Origin: Sphingopyxis sp. GW247-27LB
GTDB taxonomy: Bacteria; Pseudomonadota; Alphaproteobacteria; Sphingomonadales; Sphingomonadaceae
Direction: 5' to 3'
DNA length: 64,000 nt
Assembly (NCBI RefSeq): GCF_002277025.1
Contig: NZ_NIWD01000013.1
Coordinates: 310,338-374,337 of the forward strand
The notes beneath the pieces were generated by a model. That model had not been told where the DNA came from. It searched no databases and saw only the letters and a list, made by a program, of their open reading frames with translations. Both the position numbers and the translations under genes were made by a program. Shown here one piece after another: positions 1 through 9,090 of the stretch. The stretch's first letter is position 1, and every line of letters starts with the position of its first letter.

Positions 1-1407
1 CAGCTGGCCGAGCATATCCGCATCCTGGCGGGCGACGCCTTCGAGGGGCGGGCGCCGGGCACCGAGGGCGAGGACCGTACCATCGCCTATATCGTCGGCG
101 AATGGGCGAAGGCCGGGCTCGAAGCCGTGCCGGGCAGCGCCACGCCGTGGCTGCAGCCGGTGCCGCTGGTCGAGAGTGAGGCGGTCTCCGGCAGCGCCAG
201 GCTGCGCGTCCACGGCCGCGACTTCGCGCTGGAGGATGACGGCATCATCCTGACCGGCCGCGACCCCGCGGTGACGCTGAAGGACGTGCCCGCGGTGTTC
301 GTCGGCTATGGCATCGACGGCGCGGGCAAGGTCGCGACCGACGTCAAGGGCAAGCTCGCGATCATGCTGTTCGACAATCCGCCCTATGGCGACAAGCCGC
401 CGCGCTACCGCGAGCGGCGGCGGATGCTGGCAGAGGCGGGCGCCGCGGCGGTGCTGGTGGTCGCGACCGACGCCGTGCCCTGGGCGCAGCTTCGCGGCGC
501 GCTCGCCGGCAAGACGGTGCGGCCCGCCGAGGAGGCGAGCCAGGGACCGGCGATCAGCGGCTTCCTGTCGCTCGAGGCGTCCGATGCGCTGTTCGCGCGC
601 GCGGGGCAGGACGGCGGCGCGCTGCGCGAGGCGGCGAAGGCGCCCGACTATCGCGGCGTCGCGCTGCCGGTGACCGCCGATTTCGCGGCGACCTCGACCG
701 TGCGGCCCTTCGCCAGCAACAATGTGATCGCGAAGCTGCCCGGCGCGAAGCCCGACGGCAAGGCGGTGCTGTTCCTCGGCCACTGGGACCATCTCGGCAT
801 CTGCCGCCCCGAAGGAGCGGCCGACCGCATCTGCAACGGCGCGGTCGACAATGCGAGCGGGATCGCGGTGCTGATCGAGGTCGCGAAGCGGCTCGCGAGC
901 GGGCCGCGCCCCGACCGCGACATCTATTTCCTCGCGACCACCGCCGAGGAGAAGGGGCTGCTCGGCGCCGCCTATTTCGCCGACCATCCGGTGGTCCCCT
1001 TGGGCGACATCACCGTCGCGCTCAACATCGACACCATCGCCATCTCGCCGCGCGGCACGCCGGTCGCGACGATCGGCCGCGGCCGCCCCGCCTATGACGC
1101 GATGGTGCGCGATGTCGCGACCAAGCTCGGGCGCCGGATCGACACCGACGGCGAGGCCGACGCCTTCGTCCAGCGGCAGGACGGCTGGGCGCTCGGCGCG
1201 AAGGACGTCCCCGCGCTGATGGTCGGCGGCAGCTTTTCCGACATGGGGCTGCTCGAGGCGTTCCTCGGCAGCGACTATCACGGCCCGGGCGACAATTTCA
1301 CCGAGAAGGTGCCGCTCGGCGGCGCGGCGGAGGATGCCGACCTGCACGTCGCGCTCGGGCGGGCGTTCGCCGATACGAAGCGATGGGCGGGGACGGCCGA
1401 GAAGTAA
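1..1407 (+). CDS. M28-family metallopeptidase (5' end outside window)
   Basis: Zinc-dependent aminopeptidase of family M28, probably exported. The reading frame is open from the first base of the window, so the start codon and any signal peptide lie upstream; the first in-window GTG (127) is not the true start. A PA-type insert (around VFVGYGID and VKGKLAIMLF) precedes the catalytic part. The M28 metal and catalytic residues are visible in order: GHWDHLG (His and Asp), VDNASG (Asp), TAEEKGLLG (Glu), LNIDT (Asp) and DYHGPGD (His). The set is complete, so the enzyme should be active. The natural substrate is not predictable. It converges on the DAHP synthase gene across a hairpin. Confidence 0.88.
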   Translation, partial: QLAEHIRILAGDAFEGRAPGTEGEDRTIAYIVGEWAKAGLEAVPGSATPWLQPVPLVESEAVSGSARLRVHGRDFALEDDGIILTGRDPAVTLKDVPAVFVGYGIDGAGKVATDVKGKLAIMLFDNPPYGDKPPRYRERRRMLAEAGAAAVLVVATDAVPWAQLRGALAGKTVRPAEEASQGPAISGFLSLEASDALFARAGQDGGALREAAKAPDYRGVALPVTADFAATSTVRPFASNNVIAKLPGAKPDGKAVLFLGHWDHLGICRPEGAADRICNGAVDNASGIAVLIEVAKRLASGPRPDRDIYFLATTAEEKGLLGAAYFADHPVVPLGDITVALNIDTIAISPRGTPVATIGRGRPAYDAMVRDVATKLGRRIDTDGEADAFVQRQDGWALGAKDVPALMVGGSFSDMGLLEAFLGSDYHGPGDNFTEKVPLGGAAEDADLHVALGRAFADTKRWAGTAEK

Positions 1408-1411
1408 GGGA

Positions 1412-1443
1412 ATAGCCGTCGCCCCCGCGAAGGCGACGGCTAT
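1412..1443. terminator. hairpin between convergent genes
   Basis: Perfect 12-base inverted repeat (arms 1412-1423 and 1432-1443, 8-base loop) between the convergent stop codons of the M28 peptidase and the DAHP synthase. There is no strong T-tract on either side, so efficient Rho-independent termination is inferred from position and stem only. Confidence 0.6.
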
Positions 1444-1457
1444 CTATTGGCGCGCGC

Positions 1458-2852
1458 TTAAGCCGCCTGCTTCGCCCGCTCGCTCATTTCCTGGTTGAGC
1501 ATCTCGGCCAGCAGGAAGGCCAACTCCAGGCTCTGCCCCGCGTTGAGGCGCGGGTCGCAGTGGGTGTGGTAGCGGTCGGCGAGGTCCATCTGGGTCACGT
1601 CCATCGCGCCGCCCGTGCATTCGGTGACGTTCTGGCCGGTCATCTCGATATGGATGCCGCCGCCGTGGGTGCCCTCGGCGCGGTGCACGGCGAAGAAGCC
1701 GCGCACTTCGGCGAGGATGCGCTCGAAGGGCCGCGTCTTGTAGCCGTTGGGCGTCTTGATGACGTTGCCGTGCATCGGGTCGCACGACCAGACGACGGGG
1801 TGGCCCGATTCCTTCACCGCGCGCACCAGCTTCGGCAGATGCGCCTCGATCTTGTCGTGGCCGTAGCGGGTGATCAGCGTCATGCGGCCGGCGACATGGT
1901 TCGGGTTGAGCGTGTCGAGCAGGCGCAGCAGCGCGTCGGGCTCGAGGCTCGGCCCGCATTTCATGCCGACCGGATTGCCGATGCCGCGGAGGTACTCGAT
2001 ATGCGCCGAGCCTTCGAAGCGGGTGCGGTCGCCGACCCACAGGAAGTGGCCCGACGTGTCGTACCAGCCGCCGGTCAGGCTGTCCTGCCGGGTGAGCGCC
2101 TGCTCATAAGGAAGCAGCAGCGCCTCGTGGCTGGTGTAGAAGCTGGTGCCCTTGATCTGCGGGACGGTTTCGGGGGTCACGCCGCAGGCTTCCATGAAGG
2201 CGAGCGCTTCGGAAATGCGCGCGGCGGTTTCCTGATATTTCTTCGCCCACGGGCTGCGGTCCATGAAGTCGTGCGTCCAGGCGTTGACCTGGTGCAGATT
2301 GGCGTAACCGCCATTCGCGAAGGCGCGCAGCAGGTTGAGCGTCGCCGCCGACTGGTTATACGCCTTGACCATGCGCGCGGGGTCGGGTTCGCGGCCCTTC
2401 GCCTCGAAGCCGATGTCGTTGATGATGTCGCCGCGATAGCTCGGCAGCGAGACGCCCTCGATATCTTCCATGTCGGCCGAGCGCGGCTTGGCGAACTGGC
2501 CGGCCATGCGGCCGAGCTTCACCACCGGCATCTTGGACGCGAAGGTCAGCACGACCGCCATCTGCAGGAGGACGCGGAAAGTGTCGCGTATGTTGTTCGG
2601 GTGGAATTCCGCGAAGCTCTCGGCGCAGTCGCCGCCCTGGAGCAGGAAGGCCTTGCCCTCCGCGACGCGCGCGAGCTCGCTCGTCAGTTCGCGCGCTTCG
2701 CCGGCGAAGACGAGCGGCGGATAGCTCGCGAGCTCGCGTTCGGCCGCTTCGAGCGCGGCGCCGTCGGCGTAGGTCGGAAGCTGGCGCGCCTCGTGCGAAC
2801 GCCAGCTATGCGGTTGCCATGTTTTCGTCATCTCTATCGTCTTCTGCATCAA
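1458..2852 (-). CDS. class II 3-deoxy-7-phosphoheptulonate (DAHP) synthase
   Basis: First step of the shikimate pathway: condenses phosphoenolpyruvate and erythrose 4-phosphate into DAHP for aromatic amino acid synthesis. At 464 residues it is a class II (plant/mycobacterial type) enzyme, not the shorter AroF/G/H type. Visible family signatures are the metal-binding cysteine in [11 protein letters not shown] (Cys76), the phosphate-binding stretch [32 protein letters not shown] and [11 protein letters not shown]. The start at 2852 gives [12 protein letters not shown]; an internal Met at 2831 ([10 protein letters not shown]) is an equally good start. It is transcribed alone, away from the cyclic-nucleotide-binding gene across 249 bases. 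Confidence 0.95.
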   Translation of the reverse strand: MMQKTIEMTKTWQPHSWRSHEARQLPTYADGAALEAAERELASYPPLVFAGEARELTSELARVAEGKAFLLQGGDCAESFAEFHPNNIRDTFRVLLQMAVVLTFASKMPVVKLGRMAGQFAKPRSADMEDIEGVSLPSYRGDIINDIGFEAKGREPDPARMVKAYNQSAATLNLLRAFANGGYANLHQVNAWTHDFMDRSPWAKKYQETAARISEALAFMEACGVTPETVPQIKGTSFYTSHEALLLPYEQALTRQDSLTGGWYDTSGHFLWVGDRTRFEGSAHIEYLRGIGNPVGMKCGPSLEPDALLRLLDTLNPNHVAGRMTLITRYGHDKIEAHLPKLVRAVKESGHPVVWSCDPMHGNVIKTPNGYKTRPFERILAEVRGFFAVHRAEGTHGGGIHIEMTGQNVTECTGGAMDVTQMDLADRYHTHCDPRLNAGQSLELAFLLAEMLNQEMSERAKQAA

Positions 2853-3101
2853 AACCCGAATCGCGCGCTGCCTTGGCGCGAACGCACCGGGGAAGCAAGG
2901 GCAAGGAAATTAGCATTGTCCGCGCTTTTGCGCACCTATGCTTTTCTTGAGGCGCGGAAACTGCTAATTTGCTGCCGCTCCCGAAGGGATAGCGGATGGC
3001 AGGGAATGCCGGGCTGGGGTCGCGTCCAGCGTTCGGTAATCGGTAACCTTATATATCTAAGGGTTCTAACCACCAGGCAGCGACGCGAAACGATACAGGC
3101 T
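2853..3101. other. divergent intergenic region with AT-rich leader
   Basis: Promoter region for the divergent DAHP synthase and cyclic-nucleotide-binding genes. It holds an AT-rich patch (TTATATAT around 3050-3057) about 50 bases before the rightward start. No coding potential, convincing -35/-10 pair or operator was recognised. Confidence 0.4.
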
Positions 3102-3779
3102 ATGGCGAATTTCAACCCCGCGTGGTTCGGCTATGGGGCGCTGCTGTTGCTGCTGGCGACCTGTTTCGCCGCGCGTATCGAGCAGGTGCGCCTGGGCGTC
3201 GCCGCGGCGGCGCTGCTCGCGCTGCCGATCGCGGTCTTCACCTGGCATGGCGTCGGCTACGCGCTGCTGCTGCTGGCGATCCTGGCGGTGAACGGCGCGC
3301 TCGCGGCGCGCGGCTGGCTGCGCGACGCCGGCATCCGCTTCTCGCCCGAGGAGCAGGCGCTGCGCGCGCTGCACTTCGCCGATCTCGGCCCCGCCGGCGT
3401 CCGGCGCCTGATCGACCAGGGGCACTGGATTTCGGCCAAGCGCGGCGAGGTGCTGATCCGCGAGAATCAGGCGGCGCCCAGCCTCTTCTACCTCGCCGAA
3501 GGCCGCGCGCTGATCCAGCGCGACGGCGCGGAGGTCGGGACGCTGACCGACGGCGCGCTGATCGGCGAGGCGACGGTGCTCGACGGCGCCCACGCGACGG
3601 GCACGGTCACGCTGACCACCAACGCGCGGCTGTGGTTCGTGCCCGCGGCGGCGCTGCGCGCCTATCTCGCCGCCAATCCCGACATCGCCGCGGCGCTGCA
3701 CCAGGGCTTCGCGCGCGCGCTGCGCGGCAAATTGGCGAGCGCCAACACGCGCATTGCCGACATGCCGCCGCTATCCTAG
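3102..3779 (+). CDS. membrane-anchored cyclic nucleotide-binding domain protein
   Basis: Predicted 225-residue protein with two hydrophobic N-terminal segments (GALLLLLATCFAA and the longer LLALPIAVFTWHGVGYALLLLAIL region). A cytoplasmic domain of cNMP-binding (Crp/cAMP-kinase) fold follows: RGEVLIRENQAAPSLFYLAEGRALIQ, then LIGEATVLDGAHATGTV, the usual position of the phosphate-binding cassette. No DNA-binding helix-turn-helix follows, so it is not a Crp regulator. The start at 3102 (MANFNPAWFG) is chosen over the long upstream extension, which runs antisense through the DAHP synthase gene. It heads a four-gene run, with the next gene 9 bases away. Ligand and output are unknown. Confidence 0.72.
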   Translation: MANFNPAWFGYGALLLLLATCFAARIEQVRLGVAAAALLALPIAVFTWHGVGYALLLLAILAVNGALAARGWLRDAGIRFSPEEQALRALHFADLGPAGVRRLIDQGHWISAKRGEVLIRENQAAPSLFYLAEGRALIQRDGAEVGTLTDGALIGEATVLDGAHATGTVTLTTNARLWFVPAAALRAYLAANPDIAAALHQGFARALRGKLASANTRIADMPPLS

Positions 3780-3788
3780 AGTCGCCGG

Positions 3789-4139
3789 ATGGCACTGACT
3801 CTCTATGGCATTCCGAACTGCGACACGGTGAAGAAGGCGCGGCGCTGGCTGGACGGCGCGGGCGTTTCCCATCGCTTCCATGATTTCCGCAAGGACGGGC
3901 TCGATCCCGCGAAGCTGCAGGGCTGGATCGACGCGGTCGGCTGGGAAAAGCTGCTCAACAAGGGCGGAACGACCTTTCGCAAGCTGCCCGACGCCGACAA
4001 GGCGGGGCTCGACGCGGCGAAAGCCAAGGCACTGATGCTGGACCAGCCGGCGATGATCCGCCGCCCGGTGGTGGAGGCGGCGGACGGCGTTAGCGTCGGA
4101 TTTTCCGAGAGCGACTGGCAGGCCCGCTTTGCGGCATGA
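3789..4139 (+). CDS. ArsC/Spx-family (YffB-like) protein
   Basis: Small thioredoxin-fold protein of 116 residues, the usual length for YffB-type members of the ArsC/Spx family. The N-terminal signature LYGIPNCDTVKKARRWL carries a single cysteine (Cys11), and the conserved KGGTTFRKL and QPAMIRRPVV segments follow. Related proteins include arsenate reductases and the Spx regulator; the YffB branch has no established arsenate function, so a general thiol-redox role is the safer reading. Its last 4 bases overlap the gdpD start (ATGA), implying translational coupling within the operon. Confidence 0.85.
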   Translation: MALTLYGIPNCDTVKKARRWLDGAGVSHRFHDFRKDGLDPAKLQGWIDAVGWEKLLNKGGTTFRKLPDADKAGLDAAKAKALMLDQPAMIRRPVVEAADGVSVGFSESDWQARFAA

Positions 4140-5212
4140 GGCGCTGGCGCGCCGCGTCGCTCGCGCTGCTGGCGCTCGCGGGCTGCGGGGCTGAGCCGAT
4201 GGCGGCGGCGCCTACTTTGGGCGGCAAGCCGCCGATCGTCATCGCGCATCGCGGCGCGTCGGGCGAGCGTCCCGAGCATACGCTCGCGAGCTATGAGCTG
4301 GCGATCGAGCAGGGCGCCGACTTCATCGAGCCCGATCTGGTGCTGACGAAGGACGGGGTGCTCGTCGCGCGGCACGAGAATGAGATTTCGGAAACCACCG
4401 ACGTCGCCGGCCATCCCGAGTTTGCGGATCGAAGGGCGACCAAGCGGATCGACGGCAAGGAGGTCACGGGCTGGTTCACCGAGGATTTCACCCTTGCCGA
4501 ATTGAAGACGCTGCGCGCGAAGGAGCGTATCCCGAAGCTGCGCGGGACCGCCAACGACGGCAAGTTCGAGATTCCGACCTTCGAGGAGATTCTCGACCTT
4601 CTCGCCCGCGTCAACAAGGCGCGCGCACATCCGGTCGGCGTCTATCCCGAGACCAAGCACCCGAGCTATTTCGCCGCGATCGGCCTGCCGCACGAGGCGC
4701 CCTTGCTCGCGCTGCTGGCCAAATATGGCTATCGCGGGCGCGCCGCGCCGATGTTCATCCAGAGCTTCGAGGTGGGCAATCTGAAGGCGATCCGGGCGAA
4801 GAGCGACCTGCCGCTGATCCAGCTGATGGACGGCGAGGGCGGGCCGGCCGACGATCCGAAATCGAGCTATGCCGCGATGGCGACGCCCGCGGGGCTGAAG
4901 GCCGTCGCTGCCTATGCCGACGGCATCGGGCCGAACAAGGACATGATCATCCCGCGCGGCACGCTGGGGACGCTCGGCGAGCCGACGACCCTCGTGCGCG
5001 ATGCCCATGCGGCGGGGCTCAAGGTGCATCCGTGGACCTTTCGCCGCGAAAATTACTTCCTGCCGCTCGCCGACAAGGGCGGCATCAACCCCGCTGGTCA
5101 CGGTGATCTGGCGGCCGAGATCCACGCCTATCTGAAGACCGGCATCGACGGCCTGTTCAGCGACAACCCGCGCGAGGCCGTTCCCGCGGTGAAACAAGGA
5201 GAAACGCGATGA
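4136..5212 (+). CDS. glycerophosphodiester phosphodiesterase lipoprotein
   Basis: Hydrolyses glycerophosphodiesters from phospholipid breakdown to glycerol 3-phosphate and an alcohol. The 358-residue protein begins with a lipoprotein signal (ALLALAGC, lipid-modified Cys17), so it should be anchored in the cell envelope facing the periplasm. GDPD catalytic residues are in place: His38-Arg39 in IAHRGASGERPEHT, Glu65/Asp67 in FIEPDLV, and His80 in LVARHE. HPWTFRREN and DGLFSDNP near the end also match the family. It overlaps both the upstream YffB-like gene and the downstream aldo/keto reductase by 4 bases. Confidence 0.92.
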   Translation: MRRWRAASLALLALAGCGAEPMAAAPTLGGKPPIVIAHRGASGERPEHTLASYELAIEQGADFIEPDLVLTKDGVLVARHENEISETTDVAGHPEFADRRATKRIDGKEVTGWFTEDFTLAELKTLRAKERIPKLRGTANDGKFEIPTFEEILDLLARVNKARAHPVGVYPETKHPSYFAAIGLPHEAPLLALLAKYGYRGRAAPMFIQSFEVGNLKAIRAKSDLPLIQLMDGEGGPADDPKSSYAAMATPAGLKAVAAYADGIGPNKDMIIPRGTLGTLGEPTTLVRDAHAAGLKVHPWTFRRENYFLPLADKGGINPAGHGDLAAEIHAYLKTGIDGLFSDNPREAVPAVKQGETR

Positions 5213-6141
5213 CCGAACGCGCTTTGGGCCAGAGCGGCCTTTCGATCCGGCCCTTCGTGCTCGGCGGCAATGTCTTCGGCATGACCGCCGACCGCGCCGC
5301 GAGCTTCGCGGTGCTCGACCGCTTCGTCGAGCATGGTGGCGGGATGATCGACACCGCCGACGTCTATTCGGCGTGGGTGCCGGGGCACAAGGGCGGCGAA
5401 TCGGAAACCATGATGGGCGAATGGCTGAAGGCGAGCGGCGCGCGCGACCGGATCCTCATCGCGACCAAGGTCGGGATGATGGAGGGCGGGCTGAAACCCG
5501 ACCGCGTCCGCGCGGCGGTGCAGGGTTCGCTCGACCGGCTCGGCGTCGATGTCATCGACCTCTATTTCGCGCACAAGGACGATCCCGACGTGCCGCTCGA
5601 TGAAATGCTCGGCGCGTTCGGCGAGCTGGTCGATGCGGGCACCGTGCGCGCGATCGGCGCGTCCAACTATTCGGCCGAGCGGCTTGCCGAGGCGCTGCGC
5701 GTGTCGGCGGAGACGGGGTTGCCGCGCTTCACGGTGATGCAGCCCGAGCTCAACCTGCTCGACCGCGATCAATATGAGGGCGCGCTGCAGGAACTGTGCA
5801 TCGCCGAGGGGCTGGGCGTCGTCACCTATTTCAGCCTCGCCTCGGGCTATCTCTCGGGCAAGTATCGCGATGCGGGCGATCTGTCGAAGAGCCCCCGCGG
5901 CGCGCGCGTCCAGCCCTATATGGAGGGGCGCGGGCCGGCGGTGCTTGCGGCGATGGAACGGATCGCGGGCGAGACCGGCGCGTCGCTGCCCCAGATCGCG
6001 CTTGCCTGGGTCGCGGCGCAGCCCGGCGTCACCGCGCCGATCGCGAGCGCCACGAGCGTCGAACAGCTCGATGAGATCATGGGGAGCGAGGCCCTGCGCC
6101 TGTCGCCGGAGCAACTCGCGGCGCTGACCCGGGCCGGCTAG
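5209..6141 (+). CDS. aldo/keto reductase
   Basis: NAD(P)H-dependent oxidoreductase with a TIM-barrel fold, 310 residues. The catalytic tetrad is visible: Asp48 and Tyr53 (MIDTADVYSAW), Lys87 (LIATKVGM) and His122 (DLYFAHKDD). Substrate-binding and cofactor segments (GASNYSAERL, AWVAAQPGVTAPIASATS) are also family-typical. It resembles the YajO/perakine-reductase-like group rather than sugar reductases. Physiological substrate is unknown. It is the last gene of the operon starting at 3102 and overlaps gdpD by 4 bases; it then converges on the hydrolase gene across 10 bases. Confidence 0.9.
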   Translation: MTERALGQSGLSIRPFVLGGNVFGMTADRAASFAVLDRFVEHGGGMIDTADVYSAWVPGHKGGESETMMGEWLKASGARDRILIATKVGMMEGGLKPDRVRAAVQGSLDRLGVDVIDLYFAHKDDPDVPLDEMLGAFGELVDAGTVRAIGASNYSAERLAEALRVSAETGLPRFTVMQPELNLLDRDQYEGALQELCIAEGLGVVTYFSLASGYLSGKYRDAGDLSKSPRGARVQPYMEGRGPAVLAAMERIAGETGASLPQIALAWVAAQPGVTAPIASATSVEQLDEIMGSEALRLSPEQLAALTRAG

Positions 6142-6151
6142 GCCTAGTCGC

Positions 6152-6931
6152 CTAGTCGAGCGCGCAGCTTGCGCCGCCGAGCGCGCGCTCGGTCAGGAAG
6201 GCGTCGATCGCCTCCAGCGCCGCCTTATGCGCGGCGGCGTTGAAATCGCCGGGCGTCCTGGTGCTGCCGGGATCGTCGACCGGGTGCGCGACGTCGAAGC
6301 GGTGCCCGGCGCCGGGATAGAGGTTGAGGACGAACGGATATTCGGGATTGCGGACGCGGTTCGCGGCGAGCGCTTCGAGCCGTTTCGCGGGTGCGGTGCC
6401 GTCGTCCGTGCCTTGCAGCGCCAGCACCGGCAGCCGCTGCGGCCAGGGCGAGGGCTGGCCGCGCACCGAGGGGTAATAGACGATCGCGGCGCGAAAGCCG
6501 CTGTCGGGGCCGCCCGGCGTCGAGGCGAGCGTCAGCGCGCCCTCGCCGCCGCGCGACCAGCCGATGGCGATGCCGGGGCAGCGCATGTCGAAGCGGCCCG
6601 CGGCCCGCAGCCTGGCGAGCGCGTCGATGGCGATCGCCGCCCGCTTCTCGCCCGCCGATCCCGGCGGCTTCAGCCGCTTGAGCGCCGCATCGTCGTCGAC
6701 GACCAGCACGTCGATCCCGCGCTGGTTGAGAAAGGCCGCGAGGTCGGCATATTGGTTGCCGGGCGCGAGTTTTCCGACTCCCTCGGCGCGGGGGAAGAAG
6801 ATCGCCCACGGACGCGGTTTCGCATCGGCGGCAGCGGGGATCAGATGCAGGTCGGCGGGCAGCGCGTCCTGCGCCCCGGCAGGCGCCACGGCGAGGAGGA
6901 GAGGGAGGCAGAGCAGCGATAGCGGGCGCAT
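6152..6931 (-). CDS. exported alpha/beta hydrolase (dienelactone hydrolase-like)
   Basis: 259-residue alpha/beta hydrolase with an N-terminal signal peptide (residues 1-20, ending APAGA before QDAL), so it is predicted to act in the periplasm. The nucleophile elbow is GWSRGG (Ser126). The acid is in LALQGTDDG (Asp175 or Asp176) and the histidine in YPGAGHRFD (His209), giving a complete triad in the order expected for the dienelactone hydrolase superfamily. No oligomeric or substrate assignment is possible from sequence. The gene stands alone, with the small XRE regulator upstream on the same strand 61 bases away. Confidence 0.8.
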   Translation of the reverse strand: MRPLSLLCLPLLLAVAPAGAQDALPADLHLIPAAADAKPRPWAIFFPRAEGVGKLAPGNQYADLAAFLNQRGIDVLVVDDDAALKRLKPPGSAGEKRAAIAIDALARLRAAGRFDMRCPGIAIGWSRGGEGALTLASTPGGPDSGFRAAIVYYPSVRGQPSPWPQRLPVLALQGTDDGTAPAKRLEALAANRVRNPEYPFVLNLYPGAGHRFDVAHPVDDPGSTRTPGDFNAAAHKAALEAIDAFLTERALGGASCALD

Positions 6932-6992
6932 GGCCGAGTCCTTTCCGGCCGCCGCTTTTACGCTTGTTCGTTCTACCGGCCAAGCCGCGGCC

Positions 6993-7208
6993 TCAGCCCT
7001 CGTCCCACTGGAACACCGCCTCGAGCGGCCTGCCGAAGACGCGCGCGATGCGGAAGGCGGCCTCGAGCGACGGCGAATATTTGCCCTGTTCGATCGCCGC
7101 GATCGTCTGGCGCGTCACGCCCACCCGCTCGCCGAGTTCGCCCTGCGTCATCTCGCCCGCCACGAAGCGCAGCGTGCGGATGTGGTTGGTGAAGGGCGGC
7201 CTCGCCAC
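6993..7208 (-). CDS. small XRE-family transcriptional regulator
   Basis: 71-residue helix-turn-helix protein of the Cro/CI (XRE) family. The DNA-binding helices fall at residues 20-41 (MTQGELGERVGVTRQTIAAIEQ), followed by KYSPSLEAAFRIARVFGRPLEAVFQ, the stock layout of the compact YozG-like regulators. Such regulators are commonly paired with a gene for a small membrane protein; no such partner is adjacent here, as the next gene on this strand is the exported hydrolase. The divergent neighbour is panB, 125 bases away, so either could be a target. Specific targets are unknown. Confidence 0.88.
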   Translation of the reverse strand: MARPPFTNHIRTLRFVAGEMTQGELGERVGVTRQTIAAIEQGKYSPSLEAAFRIARVFGRPLEAVFQWDEG

Positions 7209-7249
7209 GTCGATGTTTCCTTCCGGCCGTTGCGGCGCTCCATGTCTGT

Positions 7250-7280
7250 TATATTTAACTTAGAGTAAAGAAATAATGAC
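7250..7280. promoter_or_regulatory. AT-rich divergent promoter region
   Basis: A sharply AT-rich stretch between the XRE gene and panB, with an imperfect dyad around TTTAACTTAGAGTAAA (about 7254-7269). Its position fits an operator for the adjacent XRE regulator. This is inference from composition and position only. Confidence 0.3.
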
Positions 7281-7333
7281 ACAAACAGCGGAACCGCTTT
7301 TGCACTGCAACATTCGGGTCTAAGCCGCGCGCC

Positions 7334-8197
7334 ATGTCCACGCTCCCCAAAACGCTCACCCTTCCCACCTCCACCAGCCGCGCCAATCCGACGCCGCAGC
7401 CGATGAAGCGACTGACGGTGCCGCGGATTCGCCAGCGCAAGGGCGGCGAGCCGCTGGTCATGCTGACCGCCTATACCGTCCGCATGGCGCAGCTTCTCGA
7501 CCCGCATTGCGACATGCTGCTCGTCGGCGATTCGCTCGCGCAGGTGATTTATGGCCTGCCGCACACGGTCGGGGTGACGATGGAGATGATGTCGCTGCAC
7601 GGCGCGGCGGTCGTGCGCGGCAGCTATCACGCCGCGGTCATCGTCGACATGCCCTTCGGCAGCTATGAGGGCAGCCCCGAGCAGGCGTTCGACAATGCCG
7701 CGCGGCTGCTCAAGGAAACCGGCGCCGCCGCGGTCAAGGTCGAGGGCGGCAAGGTGCTCGCACCGACGATCGAATTCCTGACCCAGCGCGGCATTCCGGT
7801 GATGGGCCATGTCGGGCTGACGCCGCAGGCGGTCAACATCCTCGGCGGCTATGGCGTGCGCGGCAAGAGCGACGAGGAAGCGCGTTCGATCGTCGAGGAT
7901 GCAATCGCCGTCGCGCAGGCCGGCGCCTTTTCGATCGTCATCGAGGGCGTGCTCGAATCGATCGCGGTCGAGATCACCGACAAGGTCGCCTGCCCGACGA
8001 TCGGCATCGGCGCCTCGGCGCAGTGCGACGGGCAGGTGCTGGTGACCGACGACATGCTCGGCATGTTCGAACGCGTCCCCAAATTCGTGAAGCGGTTCGG
8101 GGATATGGCGGGCGTCGTCAGCGGCGCCGTGCAGGAATATGCGGACCAAGTCAGGTCCCGTTCATTCCCGACCGAGGATCAGATCTACGCCGGTTGA
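7334..8197 (+). CDS. panB: 3-methyl-2-oxobutanoate hydroxymethyltransferase
   Basis: Ketopantoate hydroxymethyltransferase, first committed step of pantothenate (coenzyme A precursor) synthesis: transfers a hydroxymethyl group from 5,10-methylenetetrahydrofolate to 2-oxoisovalerate. At 287 residues it is a little longer than E. coli PanB because of an N-terminal extension of about 25 residues before [14 protein letters not shown]. Family motifs are clear: [13 protein letters not shown], the metal-binding Asp66 in [39 protein letters not shown] and TIGIGAS. It is followed by a good terminator, so it is probably monocistronic; panC is not in the window. Confidence 0.96.
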   Translation: MSTLPKTLTLPTSTSRANPTPQPMKRLTVPRIRQRKGGEPLVMLTAYTVRMAQLLDPHCDMLLVGDSLAQVIYGLPHTVGVTMEMMSLHGAAVVRGSYHAAVIVDMPFGSYEGSPEQAFDNAARLLKETGAAAVKVEGGKVLAPTIEFLTQRGIPVMGHVGLTPQAVNILGGYGVRGKSDEEARSIVEDAIAVAQAGAFSIVIEGVLESIAVEITDKVACPTIGIGASAQCDGQVLVTDDMLGMFERVPKFVKRFGDMAGVVSGAVQEYADQVRSRSFPTEDQIYAG

Positions 8198-8221
8198 CGG
8201 CGGCCGCGCCGCACCTGCCGG

Positions 8222-8246
8222 GGCCAAGTGAATCGCTTGGCCTTTT
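8222..8246 (+). terminator. Rho-independent terminator after panB
   Basis: Perfect 7-base stem GGCCAAG/CTTGGCC (8222-8228 and 8236-8242) with a 7-base loop, followed directly by TTTT. It lies 24 bases after the panB stop. Confidence 0.75.
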
Positions 8247-8318
8247 CCGGCGCCCCCGCTAAGGAGGCGACCGGCGGGACGCGTGCCCGAAAGCCGGATG
8301 GACGAGATGGAGGTTTGA

Positions 8319-9089
8319 TTGGCGCTGAGCCCGACCAATAATGCCGCGCTGTTGCAGGAAGTCGACGAAGCCGTCCGCAAGGACCGGCTCGATTCGATCT
8401 GGAAGAATTACGGGCGCTGGATCGTCGCCGCGGTGATCGCGGCGGTGCTCGCCTTCGGCGGCTATCTGTTCTGGAACCACCAGCAGGAAGCGAAGCGCGG
8501 CGAACAGGCCGAGGCGCTGCTCGCGGCGTTCGACAAGGCGAAGACGAGCCAGCCGCGCGCCGCGGCCGCCGAGCTCGACAAGCTGATCGCCGACGGCGGC
8601 CCCGCCTATCGCGCCGCGGCGCTGCTCCAGCAGGCGAATCTGAAGGCGCAGACGGGCGATCTCAAGGCGGCGGCCGGGCTGATGGCGAAGGTCGCCGGGG
8701 ACACCAAGGTCGACCAGTCGCTGCGCGACCTCGCGCTCATTCGCCAGACCGCCTTCGAATATGACACGCTGAAACCCCAAACGGTGATCGCGCGCATGAA
8801 GCCGATGGTCGATGCCAAGGACCCGGCGTCGAGTTGGTTCGCGAGCGCCGCGGAGCTGAGCGCGATCGCGCATTACCAGCTCGGCCAGTTCGATCAGGCG
8901 GGCGATCTGTACGGCCGCATCGCCAAATTACCCGATATTCCCCAGTCGCTGCAGTCGCGCGCCGTCCAGATGGCGGGGATGCTGGGCGTCGATGCGGTCG
9001 CGGATCGCGCGACCGACAGCGCCGCAGCCGAAACGAAAGGCGATGCCGCGCCCAAGGCAGCGGCCGCGAAGAGCGAGGAAGCCAAATAG
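8319..9089 (+). CDS. YfgM-like tetratricopeptide membrane protein
   Basis: 256-residue protein with a short cytoplasmic N-terminus, one membrane anchor (about residues 33-52) and a periplasmic helical-repeat domain, the layout of YfgM, an ancillary factor of the SecYEG translocon and periplasmic chaperone network. The start is TTG at 8319: a GGAGG ribosome site lies at 8309-8313, and the only in-frame ATG just upstream (8307) is closed by TGA after three codons. The C-terminus is a low-complexity Ala/Lys/Glu tail. It lies directly before bamB (1-base gap) and der, the same order as yfgM-bamB-der in E. coli, which supports the assignment. Confidence 0.82.
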   Translation: MALSPTNNAALLQEVDEAVRKDRLDSIWKNYGRWIVAAVIAAVLAFGGYLFWNHQQEAKRGEQAEALLAAFDKAKTSQPRAAAAELDKLIADGGPAYRAAALLQQANLKAQTGDLKAAAGLMAKVAGDTKVDQSLRDLALIRQTAFEYDTLKPQTVIARMKPMVDAKDPASSWFASAAELSAIAHYQLGQFDQAGDLYGRIAKLPDIPQSLQSRAVQMAGMLGVDAVADRATDSAAAETKGDAAPKAAAAKSEEAK

Positions 9090-9090
9090 G

